Positions 30,930 to 39,526 of a DNA stretch of 64,000 bases are shown here, one piece after another. The notes below the pieces were generated by a model. That model was not told the DNA's origin and did not search any database. It worked only from the letters and a program-made list of their open reading frames with translations. The DNA comes from Bin87 sp965207585 (GTDB lineage: Bacteria > Chloroflexota > Dehalococcoidia > Lucifugimonadales > UBA3495): NCBI GenBank assembly GCA_965207585.1, contig CBDBMT010000003.1:1302001-1366000 (forward strand), written 5' to 3'. The first letter of the stretch is position 1; each line of letters begins with the position of its first letter. Made by a program: the position numbers and the translations under genes.

Positions 30930-31274
30930 ATGAGACGCAGCGCCCGAGCACCCCGGGTCTGGCTCAACCCCGTGGCCGTGTGGGAGCTGCTGGACCGCCT
31001 CGGCATTTCCCAGAACGAGCTGGCCCGCCGGTGCGGGTTTTCCCCGGGCCACCTTTCCATGCTGATGAACGGGAAGCGCAGCCCGTCGCCCCGCGCCCGG
31101 AGGCGCTTGATGGAGGTCCTGGGGATGGACGACTTCGAGGTCCTGTTCGTGATGGAGCGGCCGTCTGCCGCTGGCGGGAACGCAGGGCTGGCCAGCGCTG
31201 CCAAACGCAACAGGGGCTGGAAACGCAAAAAATCCGCATACATAGACAAACCCAGGAGTGTCGCCGCAGATTGA
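30930..31274 (+). CDS. XRE-family helix-turn-helix regulator
   Basis: 114 residues. One HTH_XRE domain (about 14-68): LLDRLGISQNELARRCGFS and HLSMLMNGKRSPSPRARRRLMEVLG. It is followed by VLFVME and a basic tail. AAAGGAG lies upstream of ATG 30930. The HTH is close to the third HTH of the triple-HTH proteins at 35021 and 62508. It sits before the restriction-modification gene and may act as its control protein; this is inferred from position only. Confidence 0.75.
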   Translation: MRRSARAPRVWLNPVAVWELLDRLGISQNELARRCGFSPGHLSMLMNGKRSPSPRARRRLMEVLGMDDFEVLFVMERPSAAGGNAGLASAAKRNRGWKRKKSAYIDKPRSVAAD

Positions 31275-31461
31275 GCGGCGGACTCCCCTTCGTGTCCTAA
31301 TGGTGTCTCAGCCGATAACGGTGTAAATGTGACAGCAGATGACTTCCACCGGTAGCAGGATTCGGAGCCACTTCCGGGGAGACCACGCATCGCATATCCG
31401 CAATCCCGGAACAGTCGCTCCCGTTGCGCCGGCAACGGCAGTTGGTTATGGTATTCACAAG

Positions 31462-34400
31462 ATGCCAAACTACCCTCACATAGCAGCCTACTACGCCAGG
31501 CGTCAGGAACTGATCGAGTTCGGCGGCTCGGACAACGAGCTGAACATCCGCCCAGCCTTCCAGAACTGCCTGGACGCCTACTGCCGCGAGCACAAGGAAC
31601 GTCTGGTGCTTATTCCCGAGCTGAAGACGGCGGGCAACGTAGTCCCCGACGGCACGGTGAAGGACACGCTGCGCATGGCCCGGGGCTACTGGGAGGCCAA
31701 GGACAGCCACGACGACCTGGACACGGAGATACAGGCCAAGTTCAACCGGGGCTATCCCCGGGACAACATCGTGTTCGAGGACTCGGAGACGGCGGTGCTG
31801 GTGCAGAACGGCGACGTGGCGCTCCGGGTGGACATGTCCCGCCCGGGGGAACTGCACCGGCTGATACGGCGCTTCCTGGACTACGAACTGCCCAACATCG
31901 AGGAGTTCCGGCAGGCCCAGGCGCAGTTCAAGGCCGACCTGCCGGCGGTGCTGGAGAACCTGCGCCAGTCGGTGGCGGCGGCAGAGGAAGGCAACGATCA
32001 ATACCGGGCCAGGGCGGCGGAGTTCCTGGGCCTGTGCCGCCGGAGCATCGGCCCCGACGTGTCCGAGGCCGACGTGCGGGAGATGCTGCTCCAGCACATC
32101 CTCACCAAGGACATCTTCCATCGGGTGTTTGACGAGGACCAGTTCCACAAGGAAAACAACGTCGCCAGCCAGTTGGACGAGTTGGAGGGGACCTTCTTCA
32201 CCGGCAACGTGCGGCGGGAGGCGATAGACCGGCTGCGAGCCTACTACGGGGCCATCGGGCGAGCCGCCGACGAAATCGCCGACTACGCCGAGAAGCAGCA
32301 GTTCCTCAAGGCCATCTACGAGGACTTCTACCAGGCGTACAACCCGGCCGCCGCCGACCGGTTGGGCGTGGTCTATACCCCCAACGAGGTCGTCGATTTC
32401 ATCATCCGTGGGACGGACTGGCTTTTGCGGAAGCACTTCGGCAAGACTCTTGCGGACGACAACGTGCAGATCCTGGACCCGGCCACGGGGACGGGCACGT
32501 TCATCACCAACCTGATCAACCACCTGCCCCTGGACCGGCTGGAGCACAAGTACCGCAACGAGATCCACGCCAACGAGGTGGCGATACTGCCCTACTACAT
32601 CGCCAACCTGAACATCGAGTACACCTACCGGGAGCGGACGGGGGAGTACCTGGAGTTTCCCAACCTGTGCTTCGTGGACACGCTGGACAACATGGACTGG
32701 CAGCAGCGGGGTGCGACGGGCGGCGCGGTGCAACGGCAGGGAGCCTTCAACCTGGGAGCGTTGTCGGAAGAGAACTGGATACGGGTGCAGGAGCAGAACG
32801 AGAAGCCCATCAGCGTGATCATCGGCAACCCGCCGTACAACGACAGCGCCACGCTGTGGGGAGACGGCGGAGCAAACCGGGAATATTCCGATATAGACCA
32901 GCGCATCCGCGAAACCTACGTCCAGGAAGGAACGGCCCAAAAAACGCACCAGTACGACATGTACAAGCGGTTCATCCGGTGGGCATCCGATAGGCTGGAC
33001 GACGACGGGATCATAGGGTTTGTAACGAACCGAGCCTACCTGGACACCCGCCAGGACGACGGTTTCCGCAAGGTGGCATCCGAAGAATTCACCGACATTT
33101 ACGTGCTTGATCTCGGCTCCGACGTGCGGCGCAACCCGAAAATCTCCGGCACCACGCACAACGTGTTCGGCATCCAGACCGGCGTTGCCATCGGATTCTT
33201 TGTGAGAGAGAAGGCCAAGCTGGGGCAGTGTGGCATTCACTACGCCCGACGGGAAGACGGGGAACTGGCCAAGGACAAGCTGGCCTACTTGCGGGATGCC
33301 GCGGTGGATGGAATTAACTTTGAGGGCATAACGCCGGACGAGCGCAATGAATGGCTGAACCAGTCCAACAGTGACTTTGAGAAGCTGTTGGTCTTGGCGA
33401 ACCGGGAAACCAAGTTTGCCAAAACGGTCGCCGATGAGCAGGCGGTGTTTGGCCTGTTCACCAACGCCGTAAAGTCAAACCGCGATGATTGGGTGTATGA
33501 CTTCGGCGTAACCAACCTGCGTGCAAAGGCGCTCTTCTTCGTGGACGCCTATAACGAGTCATTGGACAACAGCGACAAAGCCTATGATCCGGCCATCAAG
33601 TGGAGCAGCACGTTGCGCGACCGCTTTCAACGGGGCGAACGAATCGTCTATAACGACGGCAATCGAGTGCGGTTGCTCTATCGCCCGTTTGTCAACAAGT
33701 GGCACGTCGCCGATATTGCGTTGAACGACCGGTTGACGAAAAATCATTACGAAATGTTCGGGCCGGATTTGCAGCAGCCCAATAAGGTCATTAACTTCTG
33801 CGTGAACGGCAAAGCTTTCTATGCCTTGGCTACGGATAAGCCTGCCGATTTCCACTTCACCGGAGACACCCAATGCCTTCCCCTCCACCGCTATACCGAC
33901 GGAGGGGAGCGGGTGTGCAACATCACCGAGTGGGGCATCAAGCAGTTCAACGACCACTATGGGCAGGAGTGGGACAACGCCTTCGAGGAACTGGCCAGTC
34001 TCGGGGGCATCACCGCCGAGGACATCTTCGCCTACACCTACGCCGTGCTGCACGACCCTGTGTACCGCCACGACTACCGGGTGGACCTCCTGCGGGAGTT
34101 TCCCCGCCTGCCCTGGTACCACGACTTCCACATCTGGCGGGACATGGGGCTGGAACTGTTGGACCTGCACATCGGGTTCGAGCAGGCAAAACCGTATCCT
34201 TTCGAGCGGGTTGACCTGGACGGCGAGCCCAGGCGGGTGGTCCTGCGGGCCGATAAGGAGAAAGGCGCCATCGTCCTGGACGACAAGACCACGCTGAGGG
34301 GTGTGCCGCCGGAGGCGTGGGAGTACCAACTGGGCCGCCGCTCCGCTCTGGAGTGGGTGCTGGACCAGTACAAGGAACGGAGACCCCGCGACCCCACAAT

Positions 34401-34680
34401 CGCCGAGCGGTTCAATACGTACCGCTTTGCCGACCACAAGGAAAGGGTGATAGACCTGCTGCAACGGGTGTGCGCAGTCAGTGTCAGGACGGTGGAGATC
34501 GTCAGGAGCATGGCCTATTGGGACGGGGATTTCCTGGTGGTGTCCGGGGACCGGGACCAGCGCGAGTGGGAGACACTGGGGCTTGCTGAATGGTTCGGCG
34601 AACCCGGCGGACCGGACGATGATCCCGATTACCAGGCCTGGTTGGCGGCGTTGCCGGACATCCGCGACGCCGGAAAGTAG
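31462..34680 (+). CDS. single-chain restriction-modification enzyme (type IIG / type ISP-like)
   Basis: About 1072 residues from ATG 31462, the start of the conserved part; an upstream in-frame ATG at 31339 adds 41 poorly conserved residues. The N-terminal PD-(D/E)XK nuclease has PDG (Asp62) and YWEAKD (Glu78, Lys80). The N6-adenine methyltransferase domain has motif I DPATGTGTF (about 338-346) and motif IV NPPYN (about 454-458). The C-terminal domain, with EDIFAYTYAVLHDPVYR, resembles the type ISP specificity module. No SF2 helicase motifs are seen between nuclease and methyltransferase, unlike LlaGI-type enzymes. It likely cuts unmodified foreign DNA and methylates its own. The adjacent mazF-like gene may be co-transcribed. 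Confidence 0.82.
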   Translation: MPNYPHIAAYYARRQELIEFGGSDNELNIRPAFQNCLDAYCREHKERLVLIPELKTAGNVVPDGTVKDTLRMARGYWEAKDSHDDLDTEIQAKFNRGYPRDNIVFEDSETAVLVQNGDVALRVDMSRPGELHRLIRRFLDYELPNIEEFRQAQAQFKADLPAVLENLRQSVAAAEEGNDQYRARAAEFLGLCRRSIGPDVSEADVREMLLQHILTKDIFHRVFDEDQFHKENNVASQLDELEGTFFTGNVRREAIDRLRAYYGAIGRAADEIADYAEKQQFLKAIYEDFYQAYNPAAADRLGVVYTPNEVVDFIIRGTDWLLRKHFGKTLADDNVQILDPATGTGTFITNLINHLPLDRLEHKYRNEIHANEVAILPYYIANLNIEYTYRERTGEYLEFPNLCFVDTLDNMDWQQRGATGGAVQRQGAFNLGALSEENWIRVQEQNEKPISVIIGNPPYNDSATLWGDGGANREYSDIDQRIRETYVQEGTAQKTHQYDMYKRFIRWASDRLDDDGIIGFVTNRAYLDTRQDDGFRKVASEEFTDIYVLDLGSDVRRNPKISGTTHNVFGIQTGVAIGFFVREKAKLGQCGIHYARREDGELAKDKLAYLRDAAVDGINFEGITPDERNEWLNQSNSDFEKLLVLANRETKFAKTVADEQAVFGLFTNAVKSNRDDWVYDFGVTNLRAKALFFVDAYNESLDNSDKAYDPAIKWSSTLRDRFQRGERIVYNDGNRVRLLYRPFVNKWHVADIALNDRLTKNHYEMFGPDLQQPNKVINFCVNGKAFYALATDKPADFHFTGDTQCLPLHRYTDGGERVCNITEWGIKQFNDHYGQEWDNAFEELASLGGITAEDIFAYTYAVLHDPVYRHDYRVDLLREFPRLPWYHDFHIWRDMGLELLDLHIGFEQAKPYPFERVDLDGEPRRVVLRADKEKGAIVLDDKTTLRGVPPEAWEYQLGRRSALEWVLDQYKERRPRDPTIAERFNTYRFADHKERVIDLLQRVCAVSVRTVEIVRSMAYWDGDFLVVSGDRDQREWETLGLAEWFGEPGGPDDDPDYQAWLAALPDIRDAGK

Positions 34681-34683
34681 CGG

Positions 34684-35007
34684 ATGGTGGGAAACATCGT
34701 CATCGTGCGCTTCCCCTACACCGACATGAGGAACGCCAAACTGCGCCCCGGCCTGCTGGTGGCCAACGTGGGCTATGCCAACCAGTTGGACTGGATGGTG
34801 TGCCAGGTAACCACCCAGCTTTTGCCGAACAGCCGTCAGATAGCCCTTGCGCCGCCCGACCTGGCGGCCGGGCGGCTGAACGAACGCAGTTGGGTGCGTC
34901 CCGACCGGATGATGACCATGAACGAGCGGATATTCGGGAACATCGTGGCCCGCTTGACTGAAGCCAAGACTGCCGAAATCCTGGCCGCGATCAGGTCCTT
35001 CTTCTAG
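34684..35007 (+). CDS. MazF/PemK-family toxin
   Basis: 107 residues, normal MazF length. Starts with the family pattern GNIVIVRFPYTDMRNAKLRP and has the mid-chain Q-V-T-T segment. MazF-type proteins are sequence-specific ribonucleases inhibited by a small antitoxin. No antitoxin gene is present on either side: the upstream gene is the restriction enzyme, ending three bases earlier, and downstream a regulator gene converges with a 13-bp gap. It is therefore an orphan toxin-like gene attached to the restriction locus. The conserved substrate-site residues could not be fully checked. Confidence 0.78.
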   Translation: MVGNIVIVRFPYTDMRNAKLRPGLLVANVGYANQLDWMVCQVTTQLLPNSRQIALAPPDLAAGRLNERSWVRPDRMMTMNERIFGNIVARLTEAKTAEILAAIRSFF

Positions 35008-35020
35008 CCGGGTGTCCGGC

Positions 35021-35980
35021 TCAGCGTTCGCCGTAGACCACCCCGGAACTTTCGTCGGTCATGTGCGGCTTCTCCAACAGGGCGGAGCAGCCGGGCTTCC
35101 GCACCAGGTGGTTGACGAACACCCGGCCGTGGCCATCGTAGCCGGTGGCGTAGGCGTACTGCACCTCGGCACCCCAGGGCGCCCGGCCCCCGACCCGGAT
35201 GGTGCCGTCGCCGGGCTTGCCGTTGCTCCGCGGCCCGCCAGCGCCCTGGATCACCACGCCGCTCTTCCCACCCTTCTTCCAGGCCAGTACCTTCAGCTCG
35301 ACGGGCATGACCCGCTCCTCCGGCGACGGAGCGAACAAGACCTCGTGCAGTCGCCGCAGCACGTCCCCCGAGGGAGTGCGCTGGCCGTTCATGACCTGGG
35401 AGAGCATGGCGGGGCTGATGCCCGCCCGCCGCGCCGCCTCGTTCTGGGAAATGCCGTGGGCGTCCATGCGGTCCCACAGGGCGCGGCAATCGACCTTGGG
35501 CTTCTGGGCCGGAGCGGCCTGGGCCGGAGCCTGCAACAACGCCTCCACCCGCTGCTGCACCTTCACTCCCATGTTGCGGCGGCCCCGGGACACGTCGGAC
35601 AGGTAGCCGCTGGACACTCCGGCTTTTTCGGCGAGCTGGTTCATGCTCATTCCCATTTCCCGGGCGCGTTCGCGGATGCAGGTGGTCTCACCGCTGACGT
35701 AACCGCCCTGGCGATAGACCACGCCCTGGCCGGGAACCTCGCCCAGGACGGCGGTGACCTTTTCCTTCATGGCATGAGACCAGGACCGGTGCCCATTGCC
35801 AACCTGGGACAGATAGCGGGTCGAGACGCCCATCCGGTCCGCCAGTTCCTGCATGGTGAGGCCCTTGCGCCGGGCGGCGGCGCGGAGTTCGCTCTCGGTC
35901 CTGCCCTGGTCCTGTTGGGGTGCCGATGCCGTGGTCTGCTGGGTTGCCGTCGTCTTCTCGATGCTGGTGGTCGCTTTCAT
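35021..35980 (-). CDS. triple-HTH XRE protein, copy 1
   Basis: 319 residues with three XRE-type HTH domains (about 33-80, 103-148 and 170-222). The third, NEAARRAGISPAMLSQVMNG, is the best conserved. They are followed by a conserved C-terminal domain of about 90 residues (VELKVLAWKKGGKSGVVI, DGTIRVGGRAPWGAEV, GRVFVNHLV). It is homologous over its full length to the protein at 62508. ATG at 35980 has GGAGG upstream and a hairpin leader identical in design to that of copy 2. Role unknown; DNA-binding regulator of a mobile or defence locus is inferred. Confidence 0.78.
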   Translation of the reverse strand: MKATTSIEKTTATQQTTASAPQQDQGRTESELRAAARRKGLTMQELADRMGVSTRYLSQVGNGHRSWSHAMKEKVTAVLGEVPGQGVVYRQGGYVSGETTCIRERAREMGMSMNQLAEKAGVSSGYLSDVSRGRRNMGVKVQQRVEALLQAPAQAAPAQKPKVDCRALWDRMDAHGISQNEAARRAGISPAMLSQVMNGQRTPSGDVLRRLHEVLFAPSPEERVMPVELKVLAWKKGGKSGVVIQGAGGPRSNGKPGDGTIRVGGRAPWGAEVQYAYATGYDGHGRVFVNHLVRKPGCSALLEKPHMTDESSGVVYGER

Positions 35981-36003
35981 GCCGCTTCCTCCGAAACGCA
36001 GAA

Positions 36004-36031
36004 AGCGGGGCCGCCCGAAGACGACCCCGCT
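36004..36031 (-). promoter_or_regulatory. hairpin leader of triple-HTH copy 1
   Basis: On the minus strand AGCGGGG and CCCCGCT pair around a 14-nt loop, followed by TTCTGCGTTTC and the GGAGG ribosome-binding site. The sequence from CCCCGCT through the start codon is almost the same in copy 2 (62478-62510). Possible attenuator or translational control hairpin. Confidence 0.5.
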
Positions 36032-36102
36032 GGATTTGGTGGGTGTTTGAGGTCGTCCGGGCGGCCCAGGGCCGCCGGTGCCCGGTCAGGGGCAATGAAG
36101 AA

Positions 36103-36129
36103 GGGCCGCCCCCCGAAGGAGAGCGGCCC
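36103..36129 (-). terminator. hairpin after the small membrane gene
   Basis: GGGCCGC (36103-36109) and GCGGCCC (36123-36129), 7-bp stem, followed on the minus strand by TTCTTCATT. It lies between the small membrane gene and the triple-HTH gene and would uncouple them. Confidence 0.45.
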
Positions 36130-36170
36130 TATTGGATTGGGATGGTGGTCGGAGGCCGGGGGCCCCGTGG

Positions 36171-36416
36171 TCAGCGTCGGGTGTTACGGGCCGACGCCGC
36201 CTTGCGCCGGTTCGCTGCCTGGACAATGCGCCGCACCATCAGGGCTGCGATGCCCAGGCCGATGAGATTGAGGAAGAAAACCCCGCCGGCGCTGCCAGTC
36301 AACAGCGGCGCGACGATGAGCAAGCCCACCGCCAACGCCATGGTCAGCCGCTTGTGCCGCCAGAGGAACCGGCCCGCCTTCACCGCCGCCGAGATTGCCC
36401 GCATCACGCTTGTCAT
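36171..36416 (-). CDS. small membrane protein
   Basis: 81 residues. ATG at 36416 chosen because AAGGAGG lies seven bases upstream. Basic N-terminus (KAGRFLWRHKR), two hydrophobic segments (about 25-41 and 44-60) and a very basic C-terminal tail (RRIVQAANRRKAASARNTRR). No family recognised; it resembles small phage- or plasmid-borne hydrophobic proteins. It lies upstream of the triple-HTH gene on the same strand. Confidence 0.6.
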   Translation of the reverse strand: MTSVMRAISAAVKAGRFLWRHKRLTMALAVGLLIVAPLLTGSAGGVFFLNLIGLGIAALMVRRIVQAANRRKAASARNTRR

Positions 36417-37223
36417 GTTCGCCTCCTTATCTTGTGTGTGACTGACCTTTGCGAGCTTGGCCCACGCGGCATCCAAATGGCGCGGGCCGTGCTGATTGCA
36501 GTGGGAGATTGGGAAAGACGGACTCCACCCGGGCCGGATGCCTGGCGCGGGAAACGGAGCAATCAGGGAGAGAAGGAGCGCGCCGCCGACGCTGCAAACG
36601 CTATCGTGCGTTCACCGGACGGCGGGCGGAAAAACAGTGCGCAGTCCGGCCCGGGAGGAGTTCAACGTCCTGGGGGCTGCGCAGGGAAAGGGCTGCGGTC
36701 CGGCTGGGTTCAGCCGTCAAACCGCAGGGCAGACGTGAGGAAGCGGCGGGGCGTTAGCAACGCTCCAACCGCAGTGGGAAGAGAGGGCGAAGCGGGTCAG
36801 CCGCTCCGCGAGTGGGGATGAAGGACCGGAGTTCCTGGCTTGGGTTCCTGGTTCTGTCTGCCACCTCCTGGGCAATGGTGATAGTGAGACTGTCAATGCA
36901 CCGCATCGAAACGGTCGCCGGAGGAGCAGGGCTCGACCCCGGTTCCGCATCACGCAGCGGGCGGGCGCTTATCCCTGGTGGTCCGCCGCCGGGAGAGCAG
37001 GGCTCGATCCCGAGCGAACAAACCGGGTCGGGGATGGACCCTCCAGTTTTCTGGGCTGGAAACACTGGAAAAAGCCAGACAACGCAATCAATTATTCACG
37101 AACCCATGAGCCAAAGAAACCCCCAAACCCGCCTTTTCACCCGCTTTTGCCCAAAGTGTTCGCAATGAAGGCGCAACGGAGTCGCAGAAATCGAATGGCC
37201 GTTCCGCCCGCGCCCCCGGCAGC
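36417..37223. other. non-coding tract holding the duplicated segment
   Basis: About 800 bp between the small membrane gene and the coiled-coil HTH gene. Its main content is the repeat described at 36836. No gene with a supported start is visible. Confidence 0.45.
36836..37077 (-). repeat. segment homologous to 61398-61665 (inverted orientation)
   Basis: Read on the minus strand, it aligns with 61398-61665 on the plus strand. Shared landmarks are TTTTTCCAG at the start, GGGTCC.TCCCCGACCCGG, GGGATCGAGCC, CGCTGCGTGA.GCGGA and CCAGGAGGTG at the end. One frame in both copies gives GGS(I/V)PDP, GIEP.SP and PLRDA, so it may be or have been coding. It lies upstream of a triple-HTH gene in both places. 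Confidence 0.6.
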
Positions 37224-38090
37224 CTATTTCCGCCACAAACCCAGGGTGAGGAAACGGCGCAGCCTGAGCATCTTGCGGTCCACGATCAGCTCGTCCAGCA
37301 ACTCGGTACGGCGCCGGACCTCCTGCCGCCGGTCGCCCCAGTCCCAAGGCCGCGTCGCCGGAGGCAAGGTGAGTTCGTGCTTTTCGATCAGCTCTATTTC
37401 CAGCTCCAGGCGCCGCTGCCGGGCGTTCAGGATGTCCATAGCATCGGTGGCCGCGCCAAAGGCGTCCCGGGCCTCCCGCCATTTCACTATCACCGCCGTG
37501 GCCGCGTCGCCGTACACCAGCTCCTCGCCGGGTTCCGCCTCCGCCGTAACCAGGTCGGGGTAAACCCGCCGGGGCGACTGGACCACGGGCTTGGCCGACA
37601 CGCCCTGACCGGCAGGCTGCGCCTTCGACACGCCGCCCGTGGATGAATTCCCAGAACCTGCCGCCGACGCTCCCGTGGTCGCCGCCGTGGCGTTCGCCCC
37701 CGCCTCCAACGCCGCCACACGCCTTTCCGCATGCTCCCACAGCCGGGCCTGTTCCTTCCTGAGTTCCTCCAAGCCATCCACCAGCGCTGCTTCCAACAAC
37801 GCCACCCGGTCTGCCAGCTCTCCCAAACGCCTGCGCTGCTGGGCCGCCGCCGTCCCGCCGCCCTGCACCAGGTGGCTTTCCAATGCGTCGGCCAGGCGCG
37901 GCGTCAACCGGCCCGTTCCCTCGGCCCGCGACAGGGTGCGGAAGCTGACGCCCAGGACCTCCGCCCCTTTCACCTTGCCGTGTTCAGCCACCACGTCCCG
38001 CAGCAACGCCAGGAGACGCACCTCCCGCAGGCTCTTCACGCTCCGGCTGCTGGCCGGATACTGCTCCTCTCCGTTCCCGTCAGACCTCAT
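37224..38090 (-). CDS. HTH plus coiled-coil DNA-binding protein (KfrA/partition-like)
   Basis: 288 residues from ATG 38090, with GGAGGTGGAG upstream; the open frame extends further but without a start of this quality. The N-terminal 70 residues look like a helix-turn-helix (LLALLRDVVAEHGKVKGAEVLGVSFRTLSRAEGTG). A long coiled coil follows (RRLGELADRVALLEAAL to AERRVAALEAG), then a Ser/Ala linker and a helical C-terminal domain with several Trp and Arg (RPWDWGDRRQEV). This layout is seen in plasmid partition and KfrA-type proteins. A palindrome at 38114, 24 bp before the start, suggests autoregulation. Function is inferred. Confidence 0.6.
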   Translation of the reverse strand: MRSDGNGEEQYPASSRSVKSLREVRLLALLRDVVAEHGKVKGAEVLGVSFRTLSRAEGTGRLTPRLADALESHLVQGGGTAAAQQRRRLGELADRVALLEAALVDGLEELRKEQARLWEHAERRVAALEAGANATAATTGASAAGSGNSSTGGVSKAQPAGQGVSAKPVVQSPRRVYPDLVTAEAEPGEELVYGDAATAVIVKWREARDAFGAATDAMDILNARQRRLELEIELIEKHELTLPPATRPWDWGDRRQEVRRRTELLDELIVDRKMLRLRRFLTLGLWRK

Positions 38091-38113
38091 GATCTCCACC
38101 TCCCAGGGCGAGA

Positions 38114-38127
38114 TTGCACTTCTGCAA
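38114..38127. promoter_or_regulatory. palindrome TTGCA-N4-TGCAA, site 1
   Basis: TTGCACTTCTGCAA, 24 bp upstream of the start of the coiled-coil HTH gene. Same design as sites at 38565, 38672 and 58881. Confidence 0.55.
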
Positions 38128-38325
38128 CTTTGCAGCGGGGTGCTGTCCACCGCCGCCTCCCGTGGCCGCTGGACAACTGTCCGATTTCCTACTTGGCGCT
38201 GTCCAACGGGGGTGGAAGCTGCCCTGGAACCAAAGTGTTCGCCAAAACCGTCCGATAGGGGGTCATTGCACCCGATTTCAGGTTCAACTGGACAGGATTG
38301 GACACCTGTCCACCAGCAACAAATC

Positions 38326-38340
38326 CCTGTACACGGGTAT
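38326..38340 (+). repeat. direct repeat CCTGTACACGGGTAT, copy 1
   Basis: Repeated exactly at 38698. Followed by GACACC here and AACATC there. The second copy reads GGGTATAAC, which resembles an extended -10 element. Confidence 0.5.
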
Positions 38341-38564
38341 GACACCACACCGGCCGGTCCAATTCCCATGCCCTATAAGGGGTGACGCGCAAGACACCAT
38401 GTTGGGAATGACCCCCAGGCCGCCGAAGCTGTCATCGAGATGAGCCAGGTACTCGAAAATGGAGCGCCCCGGTTCCTGCCGCTATGCAGCCGGCGCTGGC
38501 GGAAGAGAACCACCGCGGCGCCAAGCCGCCGCTCCCGGGCCTGATCTCGACCCCGGACGCTGAC

Positions 38565-38578
38565 TTGCAGAAATACAA
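38565..38578. promoter_or_regulatory. palindrome TTGCA-N4-TACAA, site 2
   Basis: TTGCAGAAATACAA. It differs from site 4 (58881) at one position. Confidence 0.5.
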
Positions 38579-38671
38579 GTGGCACCGGAACCGGATCTTA
38601 CCCGGGTTCGCTCGCAAAACCGGCGCTGGGCCTGAGATTGGCCCCCGTTTCAAGTTCAGAATGGCCGCGAC

Positions 38672-38685
38672 TTGCATTTCTGCAA
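38672..38685. promoter_or_regulatory. palindrome TTGCA-N4-TGCAA, site 3
   Basis: TTGCATTTCTGCAA, a perfect 5-4-5 palindrome lying 12 bases before the second CCTGTACACGGGTAT repeat. Confidence 0.55.
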
Positions 38686-38697
38686 ATGGCGGCAATT

Positions 38698-38712
38698 CCT
38701 GTACACGGGTAT
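38698..38712 (+). repeat. direct repeat CCTGTACACGGGTAT, copy 2
   Basis: Exact copy of 38326-38340, 372 bp apart. Preceded by GGCAATT; a similar GCAATTTCCTACGGG follows palindrome site 4 at 58904. Confidence 0.5.
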
Positions 38713-39203
38713 AACATCTGATCCTGCCCTGGCCAGGTCCCGGGAGGGGTGATTTGGCAGAGGAATGCGAGGCGGACCGGCAGGGCGCGGACGGTGGGAG
38801 GTTGCTTGTCGTCGCTGCTGGAACCCCCTCCAGGTCAATGAAATCCTGGCCGGAGTTGCCGTTGTCGTCGCAGAGCTCTACCAGCGCGTGTCGCAGTCGC
38901 CGAGCATCGCAGCAATTAACCGGCAGGCGCCAATACGCCCCTGGGTGTCGGCGGCAACTGCCACTCCGCCCGTTCGTTCGCCAGCGCGTCCCGCAGGTCC
39001 GGCAGGAGGCAGTCCGATAGGGTGGTATCAGCGTCCCGCGCTACCGGTCCGTATATCTCAGCAACTCATCGCGGTTGATCCTGCCAACCCCTTGGTAGGT
39101 CCGCCACCGCCCGATGGCACGGCGGAATGCCGGCTCCACCCATCAGCCCAACGCTGGTTGCTACCCAGTCCGTAATTGTTGTCATATTGTTATCGATGTG
39201 GGC

Positions 39204-39232
39204 TTGACTGTGATGCTATAGGCGGGTAGGGT
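39204..39232 (+). promoter_or_regulatory. promoter of the GTTATC-N9-TTGACY type
   Basis: GTTATC (39189-39194), 9 nt, TTGACT (39204-39209), 17 nt, TAGGGT (39227-39232, weak -10). It lies about 320 nt before the secreted-protein gene at 39527. Confidence 0.5.
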
Positions 39233-39279
39233 TCCCGCAAATTGTGAATGCTGTCAAACCGTTACCGGTGGTGATTTCC

Positions 39280-39357
39280 GTGCCGGTCCAGGTTCAAATC
39301 TACCGCGTGAAGCGCAAGAGCAAGACCGAGTCCAGGGACATCCAGGACGTCACCTGA
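39280..39357 (+). pseudogene. truncated zinc-ribbon (DUF5679-like) leader ORF, copy 1
   Basis: 26 codons from GTG: VPVQVQIYRVKRKSKTESRD, then IQDVT and a stop. It matches the copy at 44283 and the N-terminal half of DUF5679 proteins (..AYCVKCRAKREIKD..VTMKNGRPA). Here both Cys are replaced (Tyr-Arg, Lys-Arg), and the part with the second Cys pair is out of frame. It precedes the secreted gene at 39527. Confidence 0.45.
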
Positions 39358-39526
39358 TGTGCATCACGCGGGACGGGGACGACCGCCCGCGGCAGGGAGA
39401 CTGCCGCTGCCTCATCGCCGATGAGACTGCCCCGCGTGCCGGCCACCTGACGGGGGAATAGCCTGGAAGGCCGTCAGAGACAGTGCCGGCGCGCTCTCGG
39501 AATATCTCTCGGAGAGGGAGGTGAAC

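Larger units (their letters stand above)
38091..39526. other. 1.4-kb non-coding region with palindromes and repeats
   Basis: No gene is supported here. It contains three TTGYA-N4-TRCAA palindromes, two copies of CCTGTACACGGGTAT, a promoter at 39204 and a decayed zinc-ribbon leader at 39280. The density of short repeats next to a HTH/coiled-coil gene is what one expects of a control or replication region. Confidence 0.5.

Noticed and set aside
31297..33240. Minus-strand frame of 647 codons opposite the restriction-modification gene
   Set aside because: No recognised motif; the plus strand has clear nuclease and methyltransferase motifs over the same bases.
36927..37015. Repeated GAGCAGGGCTCGA motif considered as tRNA ends or a CRISPR-like array
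   Set aside because: Only two or three diverged copies with irregular spacing, and no cloverleaf or cas genes. It is better explained as part of the duplicated segment.
39286..39305. Possible tRNA T-arm (GGTTCAAATC)
   Set aside because: The surrounding sequence does not fold as a tRNA and is conserved as codons of the zinc-ribbon leader at 44283.
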